From Mactromeris polynyma (taxonomy: Eukaryota > Mollusca > Bivalvia > Venerida > Mactridae): a stretch of 64,000 nucleotides of DNA. The first letter of the stretch is position 1. Every line of letters starts with the position of its first letter. The stretch covers positions 6,487,748 to 6,551,747 of the forward strand of contig JASFXZ010000035.1 of NCBI GenBank assembly GCA_032209605.1, in the 5' to 3' direction. The notes under the pieces were generated by a model, which saw only the letters and a list, made by a program, of their open reading frames with translations, had not been told where the DNA came from and ran no database searches. Positions 35,438-48,700 of this stretch are shown in pieces. The position numbers were made by a program, and so were the translations under genes.

Positions 35438-38400
35438 AATACTGTCAGTCTTATCACCGGGGGAGCCTCTGGTCTTGGTAGGGCAACAGCGGAACGTTTT
35501 ATACAACAGGGAGGTAAAGTGGTTATTTGTGATTTACCTAAATCACCAGGACAGGATGTTGCTGAAAACCTAGGAAAGTCATGCATATTTGCTCCCACTG
35601 ATGTAAGTGCAAATAGTCTTTGTTCTCAACTTTATAACATGGCATTGTTAGGCGTAAAAAATGTTTGTTTCATGTTTCCCGACATACATATTTCTGCCCA
35701 GTTATTAGACACTTGATGAGTATTCCAGCTATTGAGCATTATATTCACCTTAATTAAACATTATCCATGTTAAAAGGGAAAGGGGATTTGTCTTCTAACA
35801 TTTAATTCATTTAAATCCGTTTTATTTGCTTAGTTTGAAAATACCCCCCCCCCCCCAAATATTCTGAGCTACCTACCCTACTTTTTTGGGGCATGAAACC
35901 TGAAACAAACATTTTTGGACCTTAAGGCCTCTTCATTTTTGAATTTAAGGGCACCAGATAGTACCCATCAGGCCTAAAACAATGATTTCTGTTTCCTGTT
36001 ATTAAGGCTGGTTTCTCTTGAGAATACAATGTATAATCACGGACATATAAACCATGGATTTGAAACGGGCTGATATCAGTGAAACGATAAGAAGAAATAA
36101 TTTACCCACAATCCTTAGCGCACAATTTACCCACAATCCTTAGCGCGCGATCAATAAGTATCATGGATTTTAATCGAAATTTCATAGGATTAAATGACGC
36201 TCGTTTAGTCTTGCAACTCATTATTGAACAAAAATATGCATACAAGCATACAAAAAGATAAACACAAACTATATTTACATCAAGAAATATATAGGTGTTG
36301 TTAGCATGATGATTATGGCAGTTGAAAATTTAAAATTTTCTTGATTCAGAAACAAGATTTTTTACACTAATCCGAACACCTCAATCATTATTGCGGATCA
36401 TTTTCGTAGAATTGTAGGAAGGAAATCTCTGCGCTTCTGAGAGTTCAAACAAGTCTAAATACATATACCAGCCTGTTTCGAATCCATGGTTTATATGTCC
36501 TTGGTTTAAAACATACTTTAATGCATTTGTATAGGAGGTTTAAGGACAATTTTGATTCTATCTGACATGTAGAATTTTGAACTGCAAAAAGTTGTGGCTG
36601 GAGGTAAATTGTAACCATTGTGAAATGTGTGAATTTTGTAAAATATGTTACACTGATCAGCGAATGCTTAGTAATTGCTTTTGTTTTAAGAATGCCCTCT
36701 ATATGGATGAAGTCTTAATAGCATATTGTAAGAAATAAAATACCTTAACTAAAGGAAAACTAGTTAGTAGAAATATAATTTCAGGTTTCAAGTGAGAGCG
36801 ATGTTGCAGCTGCTTTGGAACAAACGCAGAAAAAGTTTGGTCGGCTAGACAATGTTGTTAATTGTGCTGGCATTGGTATGGCAATCAGGACTTACAATTT
36901 TGGTAAAAAGATGCCCCATTCACAGGAACTATTTGAAAAATGCTTGCTGGTAATTATGGAAATAAAACTATTACTGAAAGTGAATAATACGGTATCTCAT
37001 GTAATAGTGCTGAGTCAGGGGAAATAAGGCAGGTCATATAATTGTTCAATAATTTCTGATAAACATGTATGTCAATTATGCCAGTGTACATAGTTTGACT
37101 CCCCAATGCCCAAAGCTTCCATGTTTCAATAACAGAATTGGACTCGTCTAAGGGCATATAACTCTGCAATGCTATAACAGACTCTCAAAAAATATATGTC
37201 GCTTACCTCCACTTCATGGCGATCATGTGCTCTAAGTGTTGCTGATATTGCCTTAAATGTGTCAAAGAAATTTGAGCCACAAACTCCCATGAACCAACAA
37301 TACTACTGTACAAATTATGCCTTTAAGTCTAAACTCTAAGGGTACATAACAGTTAACTTTTACATAATGCTTTTATAGACTGAGAAAAAATATATGTCAT
37401 GCATATCTACAATTCATTTTGATTGATCAAGTAGAATATGGAATGCATTGCAATTCCTTTGACACTGCAAAAGTAGTTCTCTCCACAAACTTTCATGTAC
37501 TAATACAGCTACTATTTTACCCAAGTTCAAGGACTCGTAACAAGATTTCAGTAGTTCATTGTATTTTTTTGGGTTAAATATAAAGAGCGGTTTAGTAATG
37601 TGGGGGCGCCTGTATCCTGAGGAAACATTCTAGTTTTATTTAGAAACTAAATGTGTATATCAAGTGATGAATGCAAAACTATTTTATCAGTATATGGATA
37701 AACAAACAGATAGGAAAAGTGGCATATGCCTGCAGAAGAAAAAGCCTGGAGAAGCTGGAAACTCAGGAAGTATGCTTAAGTTAACTGAAAAACTGCAGTA
37801 AAACGCTGTCACCTATCACATACTTTACTCTGTATTCTATTATACCTTTCAGACAAATGTTGGAGGAACATTTAATGTTATAAGACAGGCTGTGGCATTA
37901 ATGAATGAAAATGAAGGAAATGAAGATGGACAACGTGGGTGTATTATTAACACTGCAAGTATTGCAGCCTATGAGGGACAGATAGGTAATATCAATGTTT
38001 TATGTTTACAAATCTGACATTGAGGTTCTTGCGTAATTTGACACCTATGCAAATAATACAAAACAAGAAATATGGTCTGAGCAATTTGAAGGTTAAGATT
38101 TGTTGTGCAATAGAAAAAAATTCCGAAAAGTTAAGATTGCTAGTCACTCCACATCCAAAATGTATTTTGGTAAAATCACCGAAATTCAGTGGATTTGGGT
38201 AAGGTAACGTACCCTTTATTGAAAAGTAAACCAATTGGCGTCAAGGTAACAAACGTTGTTCTGTTGAAGAGAAATTGCCTTGGTGGTTAACGTAAGATTT
38301 TTTTGTTTACACAAGTATGGCTGCACCAAAAAATAAGAGTGGATTTGCAAGGTGTCAATTAGAAAAGTATTTGAGTGTACTAGGGTATGGATTAACAGTT

Positions 38401-39671
38401 AAGTATGTGTGCATAACAGACTTGTCCTGGACTAAGTCCAACTCAGCTGTTGCTAGCCCGAAATCGGCAATTTGACTTGTCCAGGATGTTGGGCTAGTGG
38501 AGTTCTAGAGCTCTGACAGTTGTTTGTAATTTCTGTATAGTTAAAGGGAAATTTTCAAAACTACAATTTATTTTGAATATTACAGGACAGGCAGCGTATG
38601 CAGCTAGTAAAGGTGCTATTGTATCTATGACCATTCCTCTGGCTAGGGACTTCTATCCTCGTGGTATTCGAGTTAATGCAATTGCACCAGGTAAGAGCAT
38701 GATGTATATTATACGCCTGTCTCACTCTTTGGTAGCTATAAATGTTTTGGTTACCCTAGCATTTTGCCATACAATTTTGGCAAGCTTTTTTGTGACAGAT
38801 TGGCATTGCTCTTTTATGTTCATTTTTTCGACATTAAACAATTCCTTACCATCTGTATATGCAATATGACGAAAGCTTTAAATAACATCTTAAATTAATG
38901 GATATTTATGTCACGGTCATTCTCTGAAGAATGGTGAAGGAGTATAAAGTATTACCGCCATCCGTCTGTCTCGTATGTGCATCGTCTTGAACGTGTGGAT
39001 GGATCCAATCCATATTGGGGCACATAAGCATAGGAGAATAAAATACAGGTCAAATTTGATTTTGGTTAAAATCACCAATTTTTAGAAGAGTTATGACCTT
39101 TTTTCACTTAGATGCCACTAGCAGGTGCTTCCATGTCCATTGGACACATCTAGTTCTTCTAATGACCAACCCTTAATGTGTCTTATAAGAATCAATTGCA
39201 GCGTTATAATAAACTGATTTTGGTAATTTTGAATGTGAAAAAGTGGTAGAAACTTTGTTACAATGTCTATTTGCACAGTACCTCGTTTATTCGACAACCT
39301 ATCATACGAATATTTGGTATCATCCGAAATAAATATCAGGTCTTGATTTATCTTCTAAGGCACATCAAATTGAAATGGGTTATTCGAAACAACTTTCTAT
39401 TTGAAATAAAATTTCGGACCAGATGTATTCGGGAAAAAAATGAATGAGGTCCAACTGTATTTTTGAAGTATCAGTCTTTACAATTACCGTCTTACTCAAA
39501 GCCTGAGCCAAGAGGAATCAATGTTGGGCAAGGGAAAGTTTATGTTATTGTCCTGTAAGAATATTGTTGGTTTCAATGAGGTATGAGGAGATACGATATT
39601 CAGGCATGTGCTTAATAGACTTTAACATGGATACTGAAGATTTGAATTACTTAATTAGGGGTGTCGGGATA

Positions 39672-39710
<39 letters not shown>

Positions 39711-42700
39711 AAGGGGATATATTTTTATTTTCCTCGTAAATAAGTATGTGTGGGTCGAGGACATCCCACTCCATACTTTACAAAATAGCTGTTAGTATGC
39801 ATAAGGTTAGTATTTCCATGTATTTCCATGAAGTTATGATTTAATGTGATACAAATAATTTGAATAAGGTTATATTACACTAACGCAGAATTATTAACTA
39901 ACACTAGGTTGAGATTAGTATAATATTATTCATAGTTATCTCGAAAGTATCATTAAGGGTTCAAAACTTCATAAAAGATGATGATATTCCCCTCCAAAAA
40001 AAAAATAAGTTGAACTTGCATTCAATAAATGTTCCTGGCTACTTTATATTTTGACTATTATACAAATGTATTTAATTAATAAAATCGGCTACAAATGTCC
40101 AGTTATTTGTTTTGTCATCTTTTGTATTTGTTTTGTTTTCAATTGTCAAGGCTAGTGAAAGGCTTTTCTTTAGGCCTGTCAATGTCGGCATAGTGTTTTT
40201 TCTTTTACACAAGTATATATATTTTTTAGATTGTAGGTAAAACATGTTACATCTTTTTTGGCTACCTAATATAAAAAATTTACTATCAATGTCTATGTCA
40301 AATTTGTTAACGTATTTAATTATATCTGAGATGATATTCTGTATCATTGGGCATTCCCAAAATAAATGAATTAATGTTTCTTTTTCTTTATTACAAAATG
40401 TACAGTTTTCTGATGATGAAATTCCCATTTTATATAATAAAATGTTAGTAGCTAAAATTCTGTGATTGATTCTAGTTTGCAACCATTGTAGGTATGTGTC
40501 ATTTGTTGTATTAAAGACCCAGCTATATATATTTTTCCATTCATTTTGTTGGAAATGGTACACATTTTCCCATTTGTTTTGACTTGTTGGCAGAACATTA
40601 GATTTTATTAGTAGGCTATATGGTGATACTACTCCTTTTTTACTGAATAAAACTGGTTCAAAATATTTTGGAACTATAGGATACAATTGATTTTCTTTGT
40701 CATTTTTGTTAAAAGTAATTGCCATTGATTTAATGGTCAATTTAATGGATTTTACCATTCCTTCATAATGCAAAAAGTTAATATTAGTTCCAGTCATTTT
40801 TTCTAACTCAGTTCTTTTTACAAAGTTACCATTTTTCATCAATAGGTCTTTAATGTATCTGATACCTCTATTATACCACGACTTGTAAAAAACAGGATTT
40901 TTGTCTATCAAAAATTTATGATTATAAAATAAAGGCAAGTTTAAAAAATCATCAACAGATTCAACTGTTGATGCATCTATAACATTTGTATATGCATACA
41001 GTACATCATTCCAGAATGAGTTTTTTATTGTTCCATGAATTTTAAAAATGTACATTTTGCCACAATTGATAATCATCTCTAAATTGAAAATATGTCTTAC
41101 AAAGTGATAAATATTACTATTATTTTCTGAGATTAATCTTTTTAACCAGGATAATTTTAGACTTTTCATGTATGCATAGATATCTATCATTTTTAATCCA
41201 CCATCTGTATATTTCTTAATTAAAATTTCCTTTTTGATTTTTGGTGTCCCCTGCCAAATAAATGCATAAAACAATATGTTTATAGATTGAATAATATCTG
41301 TGGGTGGATTTGGTAAAGAGGTGAATAAATGTGTCAATAGTGGCAATAGTAGAGACTTTACAACTGTTATACGGCCTATTGGAGTTAACTCTCTTTTATT
41401 CCAATGTTTAAGGCATTGTTTTATTGTTTCTATCTTTTCATTAAAATTGAGAGGTATCATTTTTTCTAAATCAACATGGAACTTTAAACCTAGTAATTTG
41501 AAAGATGTACAATTCCATTCTAGTTTCCATCTTGTTTTTATTGACATAGTACTATATTTTTTGGAGCCTATCCATATAACATGTGTTTTATCAAAGTTAA
41601 CTTTTAATCCAGAGAATAAGGAATAATTGTGTAAAACTTTGAGAGTAGAATGTAAAGATTGTTCTGACCCATCTAATAGTAATGAGGTATCGTCTGCAAA
41701 TTGTGATATCTTAAACTCCATCCCTTTTATTTTGATACCTTTAATATTTTTTTCATTCCTTATTTTTATGGCTAGTATCTCAGCACATAAAATGAAGATA
41801 TAGGGACTTAATGGATCACCTTGTCGGCATCCACGGCCAATATTGAAAAATTCTGACAGGTAGCCATTTATTTGAAGTGCGGTTTGAATTTTATTAAGAA
41901 ATAATGAAATCCATTGTTTAAACATTGGTCCAAATTTGAAAAGGTCTAAAGTTTTATTTATAAACTCAAAAGATAGGGTATCAAATGCTTTCTGGAAATC
42001 GATCATCATCAGAAGACCCGGTATCTTATGTTTTTCTGTATAATTCATTACATCATATAGTAAGCGAGTATTTTCCCCCATAAATCTACCTTTAATAAAA
42101 CCTGTTTGATCTTTACTAATTAAGGTGTCTAGAACTGATTTCATTCTGTTAGCAATAGAACCAGATGCTAATTTAAATACTGTGTTTAACAAAGTCAAGG
42201 GGCGCCAATTATTCAAAAATTGTTTCGGTTTATTTTCTTTTGGAATACAGGTTATAATTCCTTGTTTTTGGGTAACTGAAAATTCTCCCTTGTAGAAAGC
42301 ACTATTTATAGATCGTACAACAAAGTGTCCTAATTGTTTCCAGAAGGTCTTAAAAAAGTTAGCAGAAAAACCGTCAGAACCTGGAGACTTATCATTTTTC
42401 ATATTTTTCAATGTTAAACTAATTTCTGAGTGAGAAAGGATACCTTCTAAAGAGTCTGATTGTCTGTTATTTAAAGAAGGGAAAACCGAACCAGATAAAT
42501 ACTGATTTAGATCAATGTCAATGGATTGTTCATCTTTTGAATATAAATTACTATAAAATATTTTGCCTTCCTTTAATATATCTGACTGATCATATATGCG
42601 TTGACCGTTGTTTATTTCTAAGAAAGGAATTATTTTTGAAGAGTAATTGTATTTTTCAAGGTTACAAAAGTAGTTTGTTGGTTTTTCTCCCTTATCTATC

Positions 42701-45700
42701 CATTCAGCTCTAGATCTTATCATAAAACCTCTCATCTTTTCCTGTCTAATCTGTTCTAGTTCAGTTTTTAAATTAATCAATTGTTCTTTGTTGTTTTCTG
42801 TTAAATTATTCTCTAAATCTTCGATTTCGATGATTAACTGTTTTTCTCTGTCATTTTTACATTTAATTTTATAGCTAGAGTAAGATATTGTCTTTCCACG
42901 TATTTCCATTAACAGAGTTTCTAGAAAGAGCTGGTCATCTATAGTACATTGTAAATCTTCATTTTTTATATCTGTTATATTTTCTAAGTTATACACTGGA
43001 AGGCAATATTGTTTTTTGATCTCTTCAATTTTTTCATTAATGCAATTCAAGTATTCTATATCCTGTAGCAGTGAGTTATTAAACTTCCAAAGACCTTTGC
43101 CATGTGGTATACTATAAAAATCTAGTTTTAATTCAATTATAGAATGATCCGATTTATAACTTAAACTGATGTCACAACCTTTAATTTGAGGTAATAGGTC
43201 CCTAGTTATTAAAAAGAAGTCTAATCTGGCTTGTTGTAAAGGGTTGGTCCTTCGCCAAGTGTACTTTTTAACTTCACCATTGAGTTCTCTAAAAGCATCA
43301 CATAATTGTCGACTTTGTATAATTTCTTGTAAAAAAGATCTTGCTTTAATATTGTTATTCAAGCATTTATAATTACAATAATCTAAGTCAGTATTTAAAA
43401 CAAAATTGAAATCACCACACCATATGTAGGACTCATTATCAATTTCATCAATAAGCTGAAATATTTTACTGTAAAAGTTTGGACAATCTTTGTTAGGACC
43501 ATAAATATTTATAAGTGTGAATCGTTTGGAATTAAGAGTCATGTCTAATAGAATATAATTACCATCGTCATCTACATATGTATCATGCAGTTTGACATCA
43601 ATATTTCTCTTAAATAAAATTGCTACTCCCCGAGCATTTGATTTACCATAACTAAAATAACAATCTGCATTCCATTGTGAATAAATTTGTTTCTTTAAAT
43701 TACTAGTAAAGTGTGTATCTTGTAAGCAGTAGATATCTGCCTGTCTATTTTTCAAGAACTGGAACATATCTGCCCTCTTAATTGGATTATTTAATCCTCG
43801 ACAATTGTATGAAATTATTTTTACCTCAGCCATATTCTAAAAAGAACATTTTTATGATTTCTGTAGTATAGTTAAAACATGTATCAACAGTGTGTAGCCT
43901 TGTGAACAACAATAAAAGTAGTAATTGGAACATAGTATATAAAAACTTCAAATATTGAAAGCAGTTCTTAAACAATATAAATTATTGAAGATGTGCAAAA
44001 AATAAATACAGTGACTAAGTACAATACAACAGTGTACTCTTCACAACAATGTGAAGGTTGTTTGCAGTATCCTAATTTCTCAAAAATGCAATTTAAATTA
44101 ATAAATACATATAGTGATTACCTAAGCTATTACTGATTACCTAATATAATATTTTGAAAACACATACTAGGATTTTCAACTGACCTCAAAGGCGTATTCC
44201 AATTTGAATTATGAATACATAGTTATTACATAATATCAGATTTTGAAAAACAGGCTTTTACTAACCCCAAAGACTTATACAGTTTTATGTGACAATTACA
44301 ATTTTATACATACATATGTTTCGTAATTATACATTTACATACAATATCAAATACCTATTGTTTCCATCTCAAAGACAATAAAGTAAGTTAGCATGTTTTG
44401 AAATAGACGAAAAAAGAAAAGATAGGGGTTTACCAACATTGTGTTGTTTGGATATATACAGTATCATATACCTATTGTTCCCGCCTAAAAGGAAACTAAG
44501 TATATCGACATGTTTTGAAAAATAAACTAGAAGTAAATTATGGTAGTTTGCCATATCAATATACAAATTATAATACCTGTTGAGACCATCATAAAGGAGA
44601 CTTAGTATATTGGTATGTTTTGAAAAGGAAGAATATATATATAGTGCCTTACTGATATCATGATATTTTAAGCATATCATGCATTGAAACAAATGTTTTT
44701 AAAAAAACACTACAAAAAACCAAGGTCTATAAATCTTTAAATTAATAAAAACCACATTTTACCACATACAACATACATTTTCTTTGTAACTAAATTTATG
44801 TCTGTATTTAATGCATTTTATTGTCATTTTATAATACTCTCTATTTAATGGAGCTTTGTTTCAATTCAAAATTTAAATATATATGTTTGAACCTTATATG
44901 TGTTTTCTCGCATATATACACATTCACACACACGCACACTCCCACGCAGACATACATACACTTACATACAAATACATACATAAACACATATATATATTAC
45001 ATACATACATACATACATACATACACATACATATACCCTCACATACATACATATATACATACATACATACATACATACATACACTTACATAAATACATAC
45101 ACACATATACACACACACACATGCATAATACACGCATACACCAATATATACATATTAACATTCAACTAGATACATATTATATGTATATATAACCAATGCA
45201 TGCATACACAGATGCTCAAACACATATACAAGTACATATTAATTCCAAATGTCTATAATATCCATGTCTTAGTATATCACAGAGTCAATCGAATCATAAA
45301 TGTCAAATTTATATCGCTGGCCAGCCTCTGTCTTCCCGTAGACGCTTCCATTAAAAAACCATGCGCTAGATATTTCTGGGTGGAGAGTGAGTCGGTTGAT
45401 GAGTCCATGGTTTAGTTTTGTCACGTCATCAATCAGCCTGTGACCGTCCGATTTCATAACTTTACGTTTCTGCATGATTGTTATTTTTGAATTGTTATTT
45501 TTCAGTTTCATCAATACAGGTTTAATATTACCTGGCTTTCCTGGAATTCTATGAATTGCCATTATTTCCTGTTTTTCTAGTGTGACGTCATGTTTTTTAA
45601 GGATTTCCTGAACACTTGTTGTCAGAACGTCTTCAGTTTCATTTTCTTTTATTGGCACATTTAAGATTTTCACATTATTCTTTCTGCTGTATTGCTCATT

Positions 45701-48700
45701 GTAATTTGCCATTCTACTAGCTTCCTTTGTCATCATTTTGTTGTAGTGTAGTTCTTCTTGTGTGTTTTCAATATGCTGTTTCATTTTCATATTCATTTCT
45801 TCAAGTGTTGATTTAAGGCATTCCTTTTCATGTTCTAGACTATGTAGTTTATCTTCAAGTATTTGGGTATTTTCTTTAACTTTAGTATTCAATATTGAGG
45901 TCATCTTTTTTTCCATTTTGTCCATGATATTTGTGACTGTTGTTGTTATTAATTTTTCTATATCATCTTTTTTCAAAAGAGTTTTGAGATCCCCCCTAAC
46001 TTGTGACAGATTTTCACTCATAGCATCTAACTGTTGATGGATAAAACCTAGTTCTTCAGTACTATTATTGCTGATCTCTGAATGTGTACGTTTAGCTGGT
46101 GGTTGTCCATTTTTCTTTTGTCCACTCTTAGTATTCTTCCCTTGACATAGCACCTCCAATAGACTTAATAACAAATACAATAAACAACACAATTGTAATT
46201 TGGTAATAGCGCCTTGGACACATCGACCGACTGAACTTAAAAGAACGGGAATTCGGCTATAGTTTATCATGATGCCATTTCAGATCCTAAATCACAATTC
46301 ACAATATTTAATTAACGAACAATTCATTATACATGTGTATATAAATACATAATTATATACATAATTCATAATCCTAACGACTGTGACACTTTGAGTCGTT
46401 CTTCCAATGAATCTTTCACATATCCGTCTTTTGCGGAATCACTGAGCCATCTCCCATGGCGTTTAAATAGTCTATCTGTTATTCCATTATTAGCTGCGGC
46501 TGTAGCCCCGCCAGATCTCAATGAATGCAAGCAATACTGACTAATATCTGATACATGTGGCTTAAAAGCTTCTATGAAAATTGATCTTAGCATGCTATAT
46601 GAAATATGCTTGTCTTCTTGCCTAAGCTTAAAACCATTTTTGATGGCACTTATTCGGCGAAATATATAACAATTCGAATCTGATTTGATATCTGCCCAAT
46701 TAAAAAACCTTTCTAAATTAAACACGGGACATATCAATGTCCCTGTTCTTGCTATAATAATCCATGCCCCATCTCGATATTTATCTGTTTTGCTTGACTC
46801 AATAAAAACACTCATATACACACTGTTTATGATAACATCACTACTTCGTAATTTAAGAAGTTCGTTACTTCTAAGAAACCCACCGTATGCCAGCAAACAA
46901 GCCGCAATAGTTCTCTGGTTTTTCACATTCCCTTCTACATATAACGATTTATACACTAGAGTTAATAACTCTATAGTTACAGGTTCTTTCTTCCGAATTG
47001 GTTTGCTAAGTTTACGCTTAGCCGCTTCCACTATATTGCTAACAAGTTTAGAATTTGTAGGTGAATTTAAGTCTAAAATGTCATGCATCCATTTAATACT
47101 ATAAAAGGCCTGTATAACTGGGCCTGGTGTATTTGCAGTTTGTATAATGGACACAAGATAAAGAGCCACGTAAAGCGCCTTTGCGGGCAAGATATCCTTA
47201 CTTTTTATATTGTTACTCAAAGCCCATCGTTTCCATCTGAGGAACGCACTGTTGTAACTAGAACATGTCGTCTCTGCCCTGGATCCTTTGAGTATTTCTG
47301 GTAGTAAAGGAATCTTGTCCACTAAGACGTCAGGTAGCTCTTCAATATCATTTGCATATACCTGAAAAAACATATGTGTTATAGAAATTCGTCATTAATA
47401 CATGTACTACATGGATTTTGTGTACTAAATATATATTGTACTCAAACACATGTTAATTTATTTTATATTGAACTGATCCTGGTTCAAACTTTCCACAATA
47501 TTGTGTTGTCTATAGGCAATCGCCACGAAACAGTCTTCACACTGTTCCAGCATTTCTAATTGGCAGCCACGCCAGGTAGACAACTCGTATAGGTACATAT
47601 ACTTCTCTGACAGTGTTGTCTCCCTTGCCAAACATTACAGTTTACTATAATCAATATATAAGGCTAGCATTCTAAATCTCAAATCTTCATTTCCGAAAAT
47701 TCCCTTCCCATTCTTACACGGAACATAAAATTCCTTTCTTGTTGGGAGATCTATGACACCCTTAACATTATGTATAAAATTGTCATCTTCGTTACTAGTA
47801 CATAACAACGGCCAAAAATTTGCCGATTTCCATAATGGTACAATTAATATACCCTTTGCTTCACAACTCTCTAGCTGTCGCAAAACTCTAGATACCAAAA
47901 TAACAGGAGGTACAAATAACCCTAACTGTTTACTCCAATCATATGTGAATGCATCAACGCCCCTAGAACCTATATTCCAAAATCTAGAATAAAACATTGG
48001 CAACTTTGCGTTATGTTCTGATGCAAAATAATCTACTTCTAAATAGCCCCACTTTTCTTGAATGATGTTAAGAATTTCTGTTGAAATACCCCAATCATCA
48101 GTTTCGACTATGTTTGAAAGATAATCAGCCCTATCGTTAAGCTCTCTGGGAATCCATTCTACTTCTAGATTTATAGAATGTATGCAACAAAATGAAAATA
48201 TACTCATAGCTAATTCTTGAAGATCAGTTTTCATGGAACCTTTCTTAACAATGCTACTTACACCCATGTTATCTGTGAACCATTTAACTTGTTGATTATC
48301 TAAAATATGCCTCAGAGAAATCAATACTCTATGCACAGCACATAACTCCCTCCATGTGGAGGATCTCATTTGTTCTATTGGTGACCATACCCCATGCGAA
48401 ATGCCGTTTATGGTATTTACCTCAAATCCTGCATACCCAATACTGCTTGCGTCACTATACATTATCTTTGAAATTTTATTTACTCCCTTAATATGTTTCA
48501 AATTTATGTACGATAAATTTCTTTGCCAAAACAGTAACTGTTGCAAACTCTCATTTTCTATACTTATGTATGAATTCCACGAGGGTGCTTTACTTATATC
48601 TATGCTTAAGCTTCTGGTCATAATCTGGGATACGCCCCCAATAACAGTGCTCATAGAAATAATTTGCCCAACTAAACTTGCCACCTTTCTGACATGAACT

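Larger units (their letters stand above)
39675..46300 (-). mobile_element. Tx1/L1-type LINE, apparently full length
   Basis: On the minus strand the order is ORF1 (46,270 to 45,269), a 1.4-kb spacer with tandem repeats, ORF2 (43,833 to 40,072), a 3' UTR of about 350 bp and a 45-nt poly(A) tail, seen as T at 39,675-39,719. Both reading frames are uninterrupted, so the copy may be recent. The 5' end is not defined: only 95 bp separate ORF1 from the stop of the DIRS recombinase gene. I found no target-site duplication matching the sequence beyond the tail. Confidence 0.85.

Noticed and set aside
39644..39674. Search for a LINE target-site duplication using the sequence beyond the poly(A) tail
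   Set aside because: No matching sequence was seen near 46,270-46,370 or right of the DIRS element.
44821..45192. Thr/His/Tyr-rich frames
   Set aside because: They are translations of the CATA microsatellite.
47634..47635. Direct splice of the RT end into the recombinase exon
   Set aside because: The only GT near the RT stop (TATAGTAAAC) would put the recombinase exon out of frame with an early stop.
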